The position numbers and the translations under genes are program-made. Below, piece by piece: positions 27,594 through 39,063 of a stretch of DNA of 64,000 nt. The DNA is from Embleya scabrispora. GTDB taxonomy: Bacteria; Actinomycetota; Actinomycetes; Streptomycetales; Streptomycetaceae. Where the stretch lies: contig NZ_MWQN01000001.1 of assembly GCF_002024165.1 (NCBI RefSeq), positions 744,001-808,000 of the forward strand. Reading direction: 5' to 3'. The notes beneath the pieces are model-generated. The model made no database searches. It was given only the letters and a program-made list of their open reading frames with translations, and was not told the DNA's origin. How positions within the stretch are numbered: the first letter of the stretch is position 1; every line of letters begins with the position of its first letter.

Positions 27594-28289
27594 TCACATT
27601 CCTCGGTGCGGTCCCGCGGGCGGCGTCAGCTCTTGCAGATACGGATTGCTCGCGCGCTCGCGGCCGATCGTCGTCTGGGGGCCGTGGCCGGACAGGACGA
27701 CGGTCTCGTCCGGCAGGGGCAGACACACCCGGGACAACGAGCGCAACATCTGCGCGTGATCGCCGCCGGGCAGGTCGGTGCGTCCGATGGAGCCGGCGAA
27801 CAGCAGGTCACCCGAATACAGGATGGGCGGGATGTCCGCGCTTCCCTGGGTGCCGAAGGCCACCGACCCCTGTGTATGGCCGGGCGCATGATGGACCGTC
27901 AGCTCGAGGCCCGCGAGTTCGAGCACGGCGCCGTCGGTGAGCAGGCGCACGTCCTCGGGTTCGGTGAAGGTCAGCCCGCCGAACAACTGCTGTCCCACGC
28001 CCAGCGACAGGCCCTTGGCCGGGTCGGAGAGCAGATCGCGGTCGTCGGGGTGGATCCACGCGGGCACCTTGTGCTCGGCGCACACCGGCACCACCGAGAA
28101 CATGTGATCGATGTGCCCGTGGGTCAACACCACCGCCACCGGGCGCAGCCCGTGCTCGCGGACGATGTCCTGTACGCCGTCGAACGCGTCCTGCCCGGGG
28201 TCGACGATCACGCACTCCTCGCCGGCGCCCGGAGCGACCACGTAACAGTTGGTCTGGAAGGACCCTGCGGGGAACCCGGCGACGATCAC
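27594..28289 (-). CDS. Metallo-beta-lactamase-fold hydrolase (glyoxalase II-like)
   Basis: 231 residues, cytoplasmic. The metal site THGHIDH (about 58-64) is followed by further ligands in [13 protein letters not shown] and [13 protein letters not shown], with a last histidine in [11 protein letters not shown]. This is the hydroxyacylglutathione-hydrolase branch; actinobacteria use mycothiol, so a thioester of mycothiol may be the substrate (inference). The GTG at 28289 has AGAGGA before it. It lies immediately before hisS and divergent from the cyclophilin gene, a streptomycete arrangement as I recall it. Confidence 0.88.
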   Translation of the reverse strand: MIVAGFPAGSFQTNCYVVAPGAGEECVIVDPGQDAFDGVQDIVREHGLRPVAVVLTHGHIDHMFSVVPVCAEHKVPAWIHPDDRDLLSDPAKGLSLGVGQQLFGGLTFTEPEDVRLLTDGAVLELAGLELTVHHAPGHTQGSVAFGTQGSADIPPILYSGDLLFAGSIGRTDLPGGDHAQMLRSLSRVCLPLPDETVVLSGHGPQTTIGRERASNPYLQELTPPAGPHRGM

Positions 28290-28604
28290 GTTCGTCCTCT
28301 CGGTCTCGGGGTCTTCCGGCGACGGGGGCAAGCACGGAAGTATGCGGCGGACGTGGGAATCGGATACGAGACTACCGGCGCGCGGGGGCGGATCGCGAAC
28401 CGGTTCCGGGGGTGCGTGCCTAGACTGTGCGCGAGCTGCGGCCGGTTCCGCACGTGTGGGATCACCGCAGGTCGGGAGCGGTACACGGATCCCGTCACGG
28501 TGCCGGAAGCCGTCGTCCGGCGCAGGCTCGGTCGCACGTCCGTCCGGGTCGAGTCCCATCCACATCGAGTCCGTTCGAACCATTCGAATCCAGGAGAGCA
28601 CGCG
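28290..28604. other. Divergent intergenic region (hydrolase / cyclophilin)
   Basis: 315 bp. A TAGACT -10-type element is at 28421-28426, in the cyclophilin direction, and TTCGAA occurs twice near 28574-28589. The cyclophilin frame stays open through the region but lacks an earlier start with a ribosome site. Nothing else seen. Confidence 0.45.
28421..28426 (+). promoter_or_regulatory. Candidate -10 element for the cyclophilin gene
   Basis: TAGACT fits the streptomycete TANNNT -10 pattern. No clear -35 is seen 17-18 bp upstream, and the resulting leader would be about 170 nt. Confidence 0.3.
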
Positions 28605-29447
28605 GTGGTCACCAAACAGCAGCGCCAGCGACAGCTCGCGCGCGAGAAGTTCGAGCGCCAGCAGGAGCGACGCGGGACCGCGCACGCACGTCGGCGCCGA
28701 CGCAATCAGATCGTCGCCGCGGTCGCGGCGGTGGTCGTGGTGGCGGGTGGCGGGGCGTGGCTCGCGGTGGCGACGAGTGACGACGACAAGGACGACAAGA
28801 AGACGAACGCGGCGGACACCCCGCCGAGCACGCAGCCCTCCGCGCCGCAGACGCCGCCGCCCGCCGCCAAGCCGAAGACGTGTGCGGCGCCGGCGCCGGG
28901 TGATCCGACGAAGGAGCAGTTCCCCGCGGAGCCCGCGATGTCGATCGACACCGCCGGCGCGTACACGATGACGCTCAAGACCACCTGCGGCGAGGTCAAG
29001 GTCGCCCTGGACGCGGCCAAGGCACCGCACACGGTGAACTCGTTCGCGTTCCTGGCGGGCAAGAAGTTCTTCGACCACACCAAGTGCCACCGGCTGACCA
29101 CGGGCGGCCTGGCGGTGCTCCAGTGCGGCGACCCGACCGGCACCGGCACGGGTGGTCCGGGGTACAAGTTCGTCGACGAGAACCTGGGCACCGCCGGCGC
29201 GGACGGCACCGCGGCCTACCCCGCGGGCACGGTGGCGATGGCGAACTCCGGTCCCGGCACCAACGGCAGCCAGTTCTTCCTGGTCACCGGGGACAGCAAA
29301 CTGCCGCCGAACTACACCCCGTTCGGCAAGGTCACGGGCGGGATGGACGTCCTGCAGAAGATCGCCGCCGCGGGCACCGAGGACGGCAGCAGCGACGGCG
29401 CGCCGCACGAGAACGTGGTCCTCGACAGCGTGACCGTGGCCAAGTAG
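28605..29447 (+). CDS. Membrane-anchored cyclophilin-type peptidyl-prolyl isomerase
   Basis: 280 residues. A very basic cytoplasmic tail (1-34), one membrane segment (about 35-57), an Asp/Lys and Pro/Ser linker (58-112) and an extracytoplasmic cyclophilin domain (about 115-280). Characteristic segments are FDHTKCHRLTTGG, GTVAMANSGPGTNGSQFF and the C-terminal YTPFGKV. It probably helps proline-limited folding outside the membrane. The GTG at 28605 is preceded by AGGAGA. The frame is open upstream to 27606, antisense to the hydrolase gene; that part is not real. Confidence 0.92.
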   Translation: MVTKQQRQRQLAREKFERQQERRGTAHARRRRRNQIVAAVAAVVVVAGGGAWLAVATSDDDKDDKKTNAADTPPSTQPSAPQTPPPAAKPKTCAAPAPGDPTKEQFPAEPAMSIDTAGAYTMTLKTTCGEVKVALDAAKAPHTVNSFAFLAGKKFFDHTKCHRLTTGGLAVLQCGDPTGTGTGGPGYKFVDENLGTAGADGTAAYPAGTVAMANSGPGTNGSQFFLVTGDSKLPPNYTPFGKVTGGMDVLQKIAAAGTEDGSSDGAPHENVVLDSVTVAK

Positions 29448-29478
29448 CAACCGACCGCACGCGTGTTCCACCGCGACT

Positions 29479-29508
29479 CCCCGGGCACGGCCCGGCCCGC
29501 GCCCGGGG
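29479..29508 (+). terminator. Hairpin after the cyclophilin gene
   Basis: CCCCGGGC (29479-29486) and GCCCGGGG (29501-29508) flank a 14-nt loop, 31 bp after the stop codon and before the DUF349 gene. Confidence 0.6.
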
Positions 29509-29553
29509 GGTCCTGTGTAGAGTGCGCCGCATTCAGCATCGAAGGAGGCCGCT

Positions 29554-30783
29554 GTGAGCAGCGACCCGTGGGGCCGCGTGGACGAGCAGGGAAACGTCTT
29601 TGTCAAGACGGCGGACGGTGAACGCTCCGTCGGTTCGTGGCAGGCGGGTTCCCCGGACGAGGCCCTGGCCTACTTCCGGCGCAAGTACGAGGGACTCGCC
29701 GTCGAGGTGGAGTTGCTCGCGCGGCGGGTACGGACCACCGACCTCGCGCCCAAGGACGCCCACCACGCGATCGAGCGCCTGCGCGCGAGCATCGTCGACG
29801 CGAACGCGGTCGGCGATCTGGAATCGCTGGTCAAGCGCCTGGACGCGCTGGTGACCGTGGTGGATTCCAAGCGTGAGGAGCGCAAGGCCACCCGCGCGAA
29901 GGCGCAGGAGGAGGCGCAGGGCGCCAAGGAGCGGATCGTCGCCGAGGCCGAGCAACTGGGCCAGAGCACGGACTGGCGACCGGCCGGCGAGCGGCTGCGC
30001 GCGCTGGTGGACGCCTGGAAGGCCGTGCCGCGCCTGGACCGCAAGGCCGACGACGAACTGTGGCACCGATTCTCCCAGGCCCGGTCCAACTTCGCCAAGC
30101 GCCGCAAGGCGCACTTCGCGGAGCTGGACGGACAGCGCGACAGCGCCAAGCGGGTCAAGGAGAAGCTGGTCGAGGCGGCCGAGGCGCTGTCCACGTCCAC
30201 CGAGTGGACCGACACCGCGGCGCGGTACCGCGACCTGATGAACGACTGGAAGGCCGCCGGCCGGGCCCAGCGCGACGTCGAGGAAGAGCTGTGGCAGCGC
30301 TTCCGGGCCGCGCAGGACGTCTTCTTCGCGGCGCGCAGCGAGGTGTTCGCCGAGCGCGACTCCGAGCAGCGGGAGAACCAGGCCGCGAAGGAGGTGCTGC
30401 TCGTCGAGGCCGAGGCGATCCTCCCGGTGACGGACGTCAAGGCGGCCCGGGCGGCGCTGCGCTCGATCAACGACCGCTGGGAGGCCATCGGCCACGTCCC
30501 GCGTGACGCCCGGCCGAGGATGGAGGCCCGGCTCCAGACGGTCGAGCGGGCGATCCGCGAGGCCGAGGAGGAGTTGTGGAAGCGTACGAACCCGGAGGCC
30601 CGGGCTCGCGCGCAGGCGGCGGTGGATCAGATCCAGGCGTCGATCGACAAGCTCACCCAGCAGGCGGAGAAGGCCCGCGCGGCGGGCAACGAGCGCAAGC
30701 TGCGCGAGGCCGAGGAGTCGATCGCGGCCCGTGCGGAGTGGCTGGCCGAGGCGAACAAGGCGCTGGAGGAGTTCTCCGGCTGA
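29554..30783 (+). CDS. DUF349-repeat protein
   Basis: 409 residues, almost wholly helical and charged. Three to four DUF349 repeats are visible; each has a W-(R/K)-x-(A/I)-G or W+KA turn followed by ELW-RF (DAWKAVPR...DELWHRFSQA, NDWKAAGR...EELWQRFRAA, DRWEAIGHVP). Coiled coil is likely in the last 80 residues. The family has no agreed molecular function. The GTG at 29554 follows GAAGGAGG at ideal spacing. A TAGAGT element at 29518-29523 may be its -10. It is a single gene between the cyclophilin gene and a repeat-rich gap. Confidence 0.85.
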   Translation: MSSDPWGRVDEQGNVFVKTADGERSVGSWQAGSPDEALAYFRRKYEGLAVEVELLARRVRTTDLAPKDAHHAIERLRASIVDANAVGDLESLVKRLDALVTVVDSKREERKATRAKAQEEAQGAKERIVAEAEQLGQSTDWRPAGERLRALVDAWKAVPRLDRKADDELWHRFSQARSNFAKRRKAHFAELDGQRDSAKRVKEKLVEAAEALSTSTEWTDTAARYRDLMNDWKAAGRAQRDVEEELWQRFRAAQDVFFAARSEVFAERDSEQRENQAAKEVLLVEAEAILPVTDVKAARAALRSINDRWEAIGHVPRDARPRMEARLQTVERAIREAEEELWKRTNPEARARAQAAVDQIQASIDKLTQQAEKARAAGNERKLREAEESIAARAEWLAEANKALEEFSG

Positions 30784-31032
30784 GCACGCTCGGCGGGGCG
30801 CGCGGATTCGGCAGGCCGCGCACATCGTGGGGTCGAGCAGGCGGAGCGACTCGCACGGACCGAGCGGGCCCCGCGATTCGAGTGGCACGGGCACTGCCCG
30901 AGGCGGTCGGCCACACGAACGGCGGCGGCTCCGAAAACGGTGACGCGCCTCGCTCGTGCGACCTGCGGCCGATCGTGCGCGCGGACCGTTTGCGCAGGCC
31001 CAGCCACCGCAGAACGCGGTAACGCATACCCA

Positions 31033-31081
31033 CCACGGGCGGACCCGGACCGGCGACCAGCCGGTCCGGGTCCGCCCGTGG
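31033..31081. terminator. Perfect 22-bp hairpin, probable bidirectional terminator
   Basis: Arms 31033-31054 and 31060-31081 are exactly complementary around the loop GACCA. It lies 250 bp after the DUF349 stop and 865 bp beyond the relA stop. No U-run on either side. Confidence 0.75.
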
Positions 31082-31189
31082 CTCTATCGGCCCGTTATCA
31101 AACCCACGCACCCGACGTACATGCGCCGAGGCCGAACTACCCCTCGATCTCGCGGCAGAGGCACGACACCTCACCCCACGTCCACCCGC

Positions 31190-31645
31190 CCCCGCCGCAC
31201 CCGCCAACACATCCGGCATGCGAACACCAGGTCCAGGCCACCCCCCGGCCCCACAGCCAGGGCACGACGCCCCACCGCACGCCCACCCACCGCACACCAC
31301 CCCAGCCGCGCCCGCCAACACATCGGGCGCGCGAACGCCGGGGCCAGGCGGCCACTCGATCACGCAGCCGGGTAGGACGCCTCGCGGCACGTACGCCCGC
31401 CGCACACCACCCCAGCCGCACCCGCCAACATCCGGCATGCGGACACCAGGTCCAGGCCGCCACCCGGTCACGCAGCCAGTGCACGACGCCCCACCGCACG
31501 TACGCCCGCCGCACACCTCCCCAGCCGCAGCCGCCAACATCCGGCACGCGAACGCGAGGGCCAGGCCGCCACTCCGCCCCGCGGCCAGGGCACGACGCCC
31601 CACCGCACGTGCACCCGCCGCAGCCGCCGAGCCGATGATGCGATC
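31190..31645. repeat. 110-bp tandem repeat array, about four units
   Basis: CGCCAAC recurs at 31202, 31313, 31423 and 31532 (spacings 111, 110, 109). Each unit continues with CATCSGGC-CGCG-ACRCC, CCAGG, then CACGAC-CC and CGCACACC-CCCCAGCCGC. Similarity between units is high by eye. The unit length is not a multiple of three. It is unrelated in sequence to the 208-bp array at 19.8-22.3 kb. Confidence 0.8.
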
Positions 31646-31945
31646 GCCGGTTCCCCTTTGCAGTTTCGGCCTACCGGTCGGCGTGTGCCGGGCTGTTCGG
31701 CCACGCGCATCACCCCGCACACCTCGTGGCCGGCGATCTCGGTCCGGCAGTCCCGGCGCGCGCGGCCGTGCCCTCCGCGCTCCCGCCCGCATCCCGCACG
31801 ATCACGACCGACGGCTCCCCGACCGCCCCGCGGTCATCGCAGAAGCCCCGAGAGCGGCCCACAGCACCCCGCCCCGCTCCCCCGGACGCAATGGCCGAGC
31901 GGCGCCGGAAAACCCTCCCGACGCCGCCTCTCGCCCCGCGACGGG

Positions 31946-34645
<2,700 letters not shown>

Positions 34646-34798
34646 GGGAACTCCTCCCACAGATGACGGAAATTCCATCGTACTGACCCGCGCCGTCGAC
34701 ACTCGGCCATCCGGTTCGGCGGCCGCCGAAACGGCGGAGGCCGGAGGCTCCCCACCTGGGGCGCCTCCGGCCTCCGAGCACCGGCCGCGGGCGGCGTG

Positions 34799-35347
34799 TC
34801 ACACGACGATGAACGACTCCAGCGCGCCGTCCGGCAGCACCGGCGCGAGCCGGGCCCGGCCGTCCAGGAAGCCGAGTTCGAGCAGGACCTCGACCCCGAC
34901 CACCTCGGCTCCGGCCCGCCGGATCAGGTCGATCGTGGCCTCGACGGTCCCGCCGGTGGCGAGCACGTCGTCGATCACGAGCACCCGGTCGCCGGCCGCG
35001 AACGCGTCCTGGTGCACCTCGAGGGTGGCCGAGCCGTATTCCAGCTCGTAGGACTGCGCGTAGGTGGCGCACGGCAGCTTGCCCGCCTTGCGCACCGGCA
35101 CGAATCCGGCCCGGGCCCGCAGGGCGACCGGGGCGGCGAGGATGAAGCCGCGGGCCTCGATCCCCACCACCTTGTCCACCCGGCCGGCGCAGCGCTCGGC
35201 CAGCGCGTCGACCAGGGCCGCGAAGGCGACCGGGTCGGCGAGCAGCGGCGAGATGTCCTTGAACACCACGCCCGGCTTGGGCCAGTCCGGCACGTCCCGG
35301 ATCCGACTGTCGAGCAGTTTGCGCAGCTCGTCGGGGTCGGTGGCCAT
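34799..35347 (-). CDS. apt: Adenine phosphoribosyltransferase
   Basis: 182 residues. Purine salvage: adenine plus PRPP gives AMP. The PRPP-binding loop is VLVIDDVLATGGT (about 120-132), and GIEARGFILAAPVA is the family segment near 63-76. The ATG at 35347 shares a base with the secF stop (TGATG), so it is coupled. The yajC-secD-secF-apt-relA order is typical of actinobacteria. Confidence 0.95.
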   Translation of the reverse strand: MATDPDELRKLLDSRIRDVPDWPKPGVVFKDISPLLADPVAFAALVDALAERCAGRVDKVVGIEARGFILAAPVALRARAGFVPVRKAGKLPCATYAQSYELEYGSATLEVHQDAFAAGDRVLVIDDVLATGGTVEATIDLIRRAGAEVVGVEVLLELGFLDGRARLAPVLPDGALESFIVV

Positions 35348-36510
35348 CAGCGCTTCCTCTTGCCGCCGGGACGGGTGCGCGCCCGGCCGCGCGCGGCGCC
35401 GGCGCGGGGCGCGCCGCCCTGCGCGGGTACGGTCTCGTCCTCGTCCGCCTCGGTCTCCTCGTCCACGTCCGGGTGACCCTCGGCCTGGTCCGCGGGGATG
35501 CCCGCGGCTTCGGCGGCCTTGGCCGCCTTCGCCTCGGACGCCCGACGCTGGGCCACCTTCTTCGCGAGCAGCCGCATCTCCGGCGACCGCTCCTTGAGGT
35601 CGGCCAGGATCGGCGTGGCGATGAAGATCGAGGAGAACGCACCGGCGGCCAGGCCCACGAACAGCGACAGCGCGATGTCCTTGAGCATGCCCGCGCCCAG
35701 CAGCCCGCCACCGACGAACAGCAGCGAGGCGACCGGGAGCAGGGCGACCACGGTGGTGTTGATCGAGCGCACCAGGGTCTGGTTCAGACCCGCGTTGGCC
35801 GCTTCGCTGTAGGTGCGCTTGGTCTGCTTGGTGATGTTCTTGGCGTTTTCCTTGACCGTGTCGAATACCACGACCGTGTCGTAGAGGGAGTAACCGAGAA
35901 TCGTCAGCAGACCGATCACCGTGCCCGGCGTCACCTCGAAGCCCACCAGCGCGTACACGCCGATGGTGATCACGATGTCGTGGAGCAGGGCGACCAGCGC
36001 CGCCACGGCCATGCGCCACTCGAAGGCGAAGGTGAGGTAGATCACCACCAGGATCATGAAGATCACCAGGCCCTGGAGGGCCTTCTTGGAGATCTCCTTG
36101 CCCCAGCTGGGACCGACCACCTGCGTGTTGACCTTGTCCGGCGCGACCTTCAGATCCTTGGCGATGGCCGCCGCGATCTGCTTGGTCTTGTCCGCGTCGG
36201 ACTCGGCGAGCTGGATCCGCAGACCGTCGCCGCCGACCTTTTGCACTATGGCCTCGGTGCCGTCGGTGAACGGCTCGACGGCCTTGCGGGCGTCGTTCTG
36301 CGAGGCCGAGGTGTTCTGGATCGTGTAGACCGATCCGCCCTTGAACTCGATGCCCTCGTGCAGCCCGCGGCCGAGCAGGCCGCCGACCGCCAGCACCAGG
36401 ATCAGCGCCGAGATCGAGTACCAGATCTTCTTGCGACCGACGAAGTCGAACGAGACGTCGCCGTGGTGCAGCCGGACGCCGATGTTCTTGAGGTCGGAGA
36501 AGCGACTCAT
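35347..36510 (-). CDS. secF: Protein-export membrane protein SecF
   Basis: 387 residues. Partner of SecD in the proton-driven accessory complex of SecYEG. TM1 is near 25-45, GIEFKGGSVYTIQ begins the first extracytoplasmic domain, and five clustered segments (about 155-305) include the GYSLYDTVVVFDTVKENA signature. A charged, acidic then Arg/Gly-rich C-terminal tail (about 310-387) extends beyond the usual core. The ATG at 36510 overlaps the secD stop (TGATG), and apt is coupled to its end. Confidence 0.96.
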   Translation of the reverse strand: MSRFSDLKNIGVRLHHGDVSFDFVGRKKIWYSISALILVLAVGGLLGRGLHEGIEFKGGSVYTIQNTSASQNDARKAVEPFTDGTEAIVQKVGGDGLRIQLAESDADKTKQIAAAIAKDLKVAPDKVNTQVVGPSWGKEISKKALQGLVIFMILVVIYLTFAFEWRMAVAALVALLHDIVITIGVYALVGFEVTPGTVIGLLTILGYSLYDTVVVFDTVKENAKNITKQTKRTYSEAANAGLNQTLVRSINTTVVALLPVASLLFVGGGLLGAGMLKDIALSLFVGLAAGAFSSIFIATPILADLKERSPEMRLLAKKVAQRRASEAKAAKAAEAAGIPADQAEGHPDVDEETEADEDETVPAQGGAPRAGAARGRARTRPGGKRKR

Positions 36511-38276
36511 CACGCCTCCTTCACGCCGGCCGCGCGCCCGCGGGGGCGGCGACCGCGATACGACTGGCGCTGATTGGCACCGAGCGCGACGGGATCGAGG
36601 CCGGACCACTTGTGGCCGTCCGCGAAGAACCTGCGCCGGGCGAGCATCGTCATGAGCGGCTTGGTGAACAGGAACACCACCACGACGTCGAGCAGCGTGG
36701 TCAGGCCGAGGGTGAACGCGAAGCCCTGGACCTTGCCGACCGAGACGATGTAGAGCACCGCGGCGGCCAGGAACGACACCGCGTCGGACACCAGGATGGT
36801 GCGCCGGGCGCGCGGCCACGCCTTCTCCACGGCGGGTCGCAACGTGCGACCCTCACGGATCTCGTCCCGGATGCGTTCGAAGTACACGATGAACGAGTCC
36901 ACCGTGATACCGATCGCGGCGATCGCGCCGCACACCGCCGGCAGGTTGAGCGCGAAGCCGATGCTTCGGCCGAGCAGACACATGATGGCGTAGGTCAGGG
37001 CCGCCGAGACCACCAGACTCGCGATGCTCACCAGGCCGAGGCCGCGGTAGTAGAACAGCGAGTACAGGATGACCAGGACGATGCCGATCGCACCCGCGAT
37101 CAGACCGCCCCGGAGCTGGTCGCCACCGAGCGAGGCGGACACCGTGGTCACGTCGCTCTTGGTGAAGGACAGCGGGAGCGCGCCGTACTTGAGCACGTTC
37201 GACAGGTCGTTCGCCGAGCTGCGGGTGAAGTCGCCCGAGATCACCGCGCTGCCGCCGGGGATCTCCGACTTGACCGACGGCGCGGAGACGACCACACCGT
37301 CCAGGTCGATCGCGAAGCGGTTGGTCGGGTACTTGCCCTGCGCCAGGTCACCGGTGATCTTGGTGAACTTGTTGGTGCCGGAGTCGCTGAACTTCAGCTC
37401 GACTTCCCAGCCGCCGACGGTGCCGTTCTGCGGCAGCTGCGCCTTCGAGGAGGACACGTCGGTGCCGGGGATCAGCACCGGGCCCAGGATGTACTTCTCG
37501 GCGTTCTCGCCCTGGGTGCGGCTGCACGCCACGGTGGGCTTGTCCTCCGGGATGGGCTCCGCCCCCAGGCCCCGGTTCTCCGGGCGGTTGCAGTCCAGGT
37601 CGGCGAACTTCGCGCGCAGCTCGGGCGTGATGCCGTTCGCGTCGGCGCCGGCCGGCGGGGTGCTCGTCGGAGGCGTCGCGGGCGGAGTGGCGGGCGGAGT
37701 CGTCGGCGGCGGCGTCGGGGCACCGGACGCGTCCTTCAGGTTCGGGATCACCCGGCCCTGCGGCTTGTTCGACTCGGTCGCCGGCGGCGCGCTCGCGGAC
37801 GGGGTGCCGGCCGCGGGCGGCGCGCTCGCGGGCGGCGTCGACGGCGGGGTCAGCGGCAGCTTGGTCCCGCCCTGGGGAGCGACCGGCGCCGCCTCGAGCA
37901 CGGGACGGAAGAACAGCTTCGCGGTCTGTCCGACCTGCTCCGCCGTCTCCTTCTCGTTCTTGCCCTTGGGGATGCTGATGACGATGTTCTTGTCGCCCTC
38001 GGTCTGCACCTCCGCCTCGGACACACCGAACGCGTTGACGCGCTGGCGGATGATCTCCACCGCGGTCTGCATGTTCCTCTTGTTGACCGCGCCGTTACGG
38101 CCCTGGTCGGCCTTTGCGGTGAGCGTGACACTCGTGCCGCCCGCGAGGTCGATGCCCAGACGTGGGGTCTTGTCCCCGGTCGAGAACATGATCGCGTACA
38201 ACGCCACGATCACGACCCCGATGAAGGCAAGGACCCGTCCCGGGTGCCCTCGGGAACTCGATTTCGGTGCTGCCAC
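36510..38276 (-). CDS. secD: Protein-export membrane protein SecD
   Basis: 588 residues. TM1 is at 13-32, followed by RLGIDLAGGTSVTL and the P1 domain. A long Pro/Ser/Thr/Ala-rich insert (about 129-212, with repeated TPP and APP) splits P1, then five segments near 410-560 include LPAVCGAIAAIGITVDSFIVYFERIRDE. I chose the GTG at 38276 (VAAPKSSS) with GGAG 11 nt upstream. Coupled to secF. It is separated from yajC by 172 bp that contain a hairpin, so some transcription may stop before secD. Confidence 0.94.
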   Translation of the reverse strand: MAAPKSSSRGHPGRVLAFIGVVIVALYAIMFSTGDKTPRLGIDLAGGTSVTLTAKADQGRNGAVNKRNMQTAVEIIRQRVNAFGVSEAEVQTEGDKNIVISIPKGKNEKETAEQVGQTAKLFFRPVLEAAPVAPQGGTKLPLTPPSTPPASAPPAAGTPSASAPPATESNKPQGRVIPNLKDASGAPTPPPTTPPATPPATPPTSTPPAGADANGITPELRAKFADLDCNRPENRGLGAEPIPEDKPTVACSRTQGENAEKYILGPVLIPGTDVSSSKAQLPQNGTVGGWEVELKFSDSGTNKFTKITGDLAQGKYPTNRFAIDLDGVVVSAPSVKSEIPGGSAVISGDFTRSSANDLSNVLKYGALPLSFTKSDVTTVSASLGGDQLRGGLIAGAIGIVLVILYSLFYYRGLGLVSIASLVVSAALTYAIMCLLGRSIGFALNLPAVCGAIAAIGITVDSFIVYFERIRDEIREGRTLRPAVEKAWPRARRTILVSDAVSFLAAAVLYIVSVGKVQGFAFTLGLTTLLDVVVVFLFTKPLMTMLARRRFFADGHKWSGLDPVALGANQRQSYRGRRPRGRAAGVKEA

Positions 38277-38409
38277 CTTCGCCCAATCTCCCTCTCGATG
38301 CCGCCGCGTCGGGATTGCCCCACGGTCGCCGGCACGGCACGGCGCCCGACGGATGGTCGGGCGCTCTCGTATCCGGGGTGTCACCCCCGGTCACATGACT
38401 GTATTGCGC

Positions 38410-38433
38410 TGCGGTGGCCCGAGGGCCACCGCA
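38410..38433 (-). terminator. Hairpin between yajC and secD
   Basis: TGCGGTGGCC (38410-38419) and GGCCACCGCA (38424-38433) form a perfect 10-bp stem with a CGAG loop, 16 bp after the yajC stop. Possibly a partial terminator or a stability element in the operon. Confidence 0.6.
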
Positions 38434-38448
38434 TCCACACGAGCCGAG

Positions 38449-38913
38449 CTAGTCCTGCTTGTCGTCCTTGCGCAGCCGGTCGCCGGTCTCGGACGCCTTG
38501 GTCGCGCCCTCGGCCTTGGTCACGTCCACGGTCTTGCCGTCCTCGGCGTCGGCGTCCTCGCCGGCCTCGGGCTTCTTGTCCAGACGCACGGCGTCGTCGC
38601 CGGTCTCGGCGGCGTCGTCGTGCTCGTCGTCGGTCTCGTCGTCCTCGGGCTCGTCGCCGGAGGACAGGACCGCCGCGATGGCGCTCTTCACGAAGCGGCA
38701 GTGCACGTCGGGGGCCACCTCAAGGATGACGGAATCGTCCTCGACCTCGGTGACCGTCGCGTACAGACCCGCGATCGTACGGACCTCGGCCCCCGGAACC
38801 AGCGAGTTCTGCGTTTCCATGGCCTGTCGCTGGCGTGCCTTCCCGGGCTTGATGATCAGGAAGTAGAACACCACGACGATGATTACTGGCAGGAGGAGGG
38901 TAAGCGGGTCCAC
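38449..38913 (-). CDS. yajC: Preprotein translocase subunit YajC
   Basis: 154 residues. One membrane segment near 6-24 (LLLPVIIVVVFYFLIIKP) is followed by KARQRQAM and the small cytoplasmic domain (PGAEVRTIAGLYATVTEVE). The last 65 residues are a very acidic Asp/Glu-rich tail ending in RLRKDDKQD, longer than in E. coli. The GTG at 38913 is chosen from the family N-terminus; its ribosome site is weak. First gene after the promoter at 38996-39025. Confidence 0.92.
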   Translation of the reverse strand: MDPLTLLLPVIIVVVFYFLIIKPGKARQRQAMETQNSLVPGAEVRTIAGLYATVTEVEDDSVILEVAPDVHCRFVKSAIAAVLSSGDEPEDDETDDEHDDAAETGDDAVRLDKKPEAGEDADAEDGKTVDVTKAEGATKASETGDRLRKDDKQD

Positions 38914-38995
38914 GGCTTGAAACGATTCCTTCCCAAGGCCGCGCGGCGGCCCGGACGGTGACACTCGGCCGGCCACGGCGCGGCAGCCTCGGCGG

Positions 38996-39025
38996 AGTCT
39001 AGACGGGTACTTACTACAGGAACAA
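38996..39025 (-). promoter_or_regulatory. Promoter of the yajC-secDF operon
   Basis: On the minus strand TTGTTC (39025-39020), an 18-bp spacer and TAGACT (39001-38996) make a good vegetative streptomycete promoter. Transcription would start near 38989, about 76 bp before yajC. Confidence 0.65.
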
Positions 39026-39063
39026 CGACTACCGGCCGCGTGCGTTCCCGACACGCAGCGGCC

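Larger units (their letters stand above)
30784..31945. other. 1.16-kb gene-free region between DUF349 gene and relA
   Basis: The two flanking genes converge on it. It holds a 22-bp perfect hairpin (31033-31081) and a 110-bp tandem repeat (31190-31645). Frames on both strands are open but Pro/Arg/His-rich and change register between repeat units. I see no gene with a plausible ribosome site. Confidence 0.65.

Noticed and set aside
28565-28592. GTTCGAACC and TTCGAATCC resembling a tRNA T-arm
   Set aside because: No acceptor, D-arm or anticodon arm can be built around it. It is a short inverted repeat before the cyclophilin ribosome site.
27606-28604. Upstream extension of the cyclophilin frame
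   Set aside because: It is antisense to the metallo-beta-lactamase-fold gene, has no domain and no ribosome site. AGGAGA precedes the GTG at 28605.
30653-31792. Frame of 379 codons on the minus strand in the relA-DUF349 gap, and plus-strand frames over the same region
   Set aside because: It overlaps the DUF349 gene antisense, crosses the hairpin and the 110-bp repeats with register shifts, and has no ribosome site.
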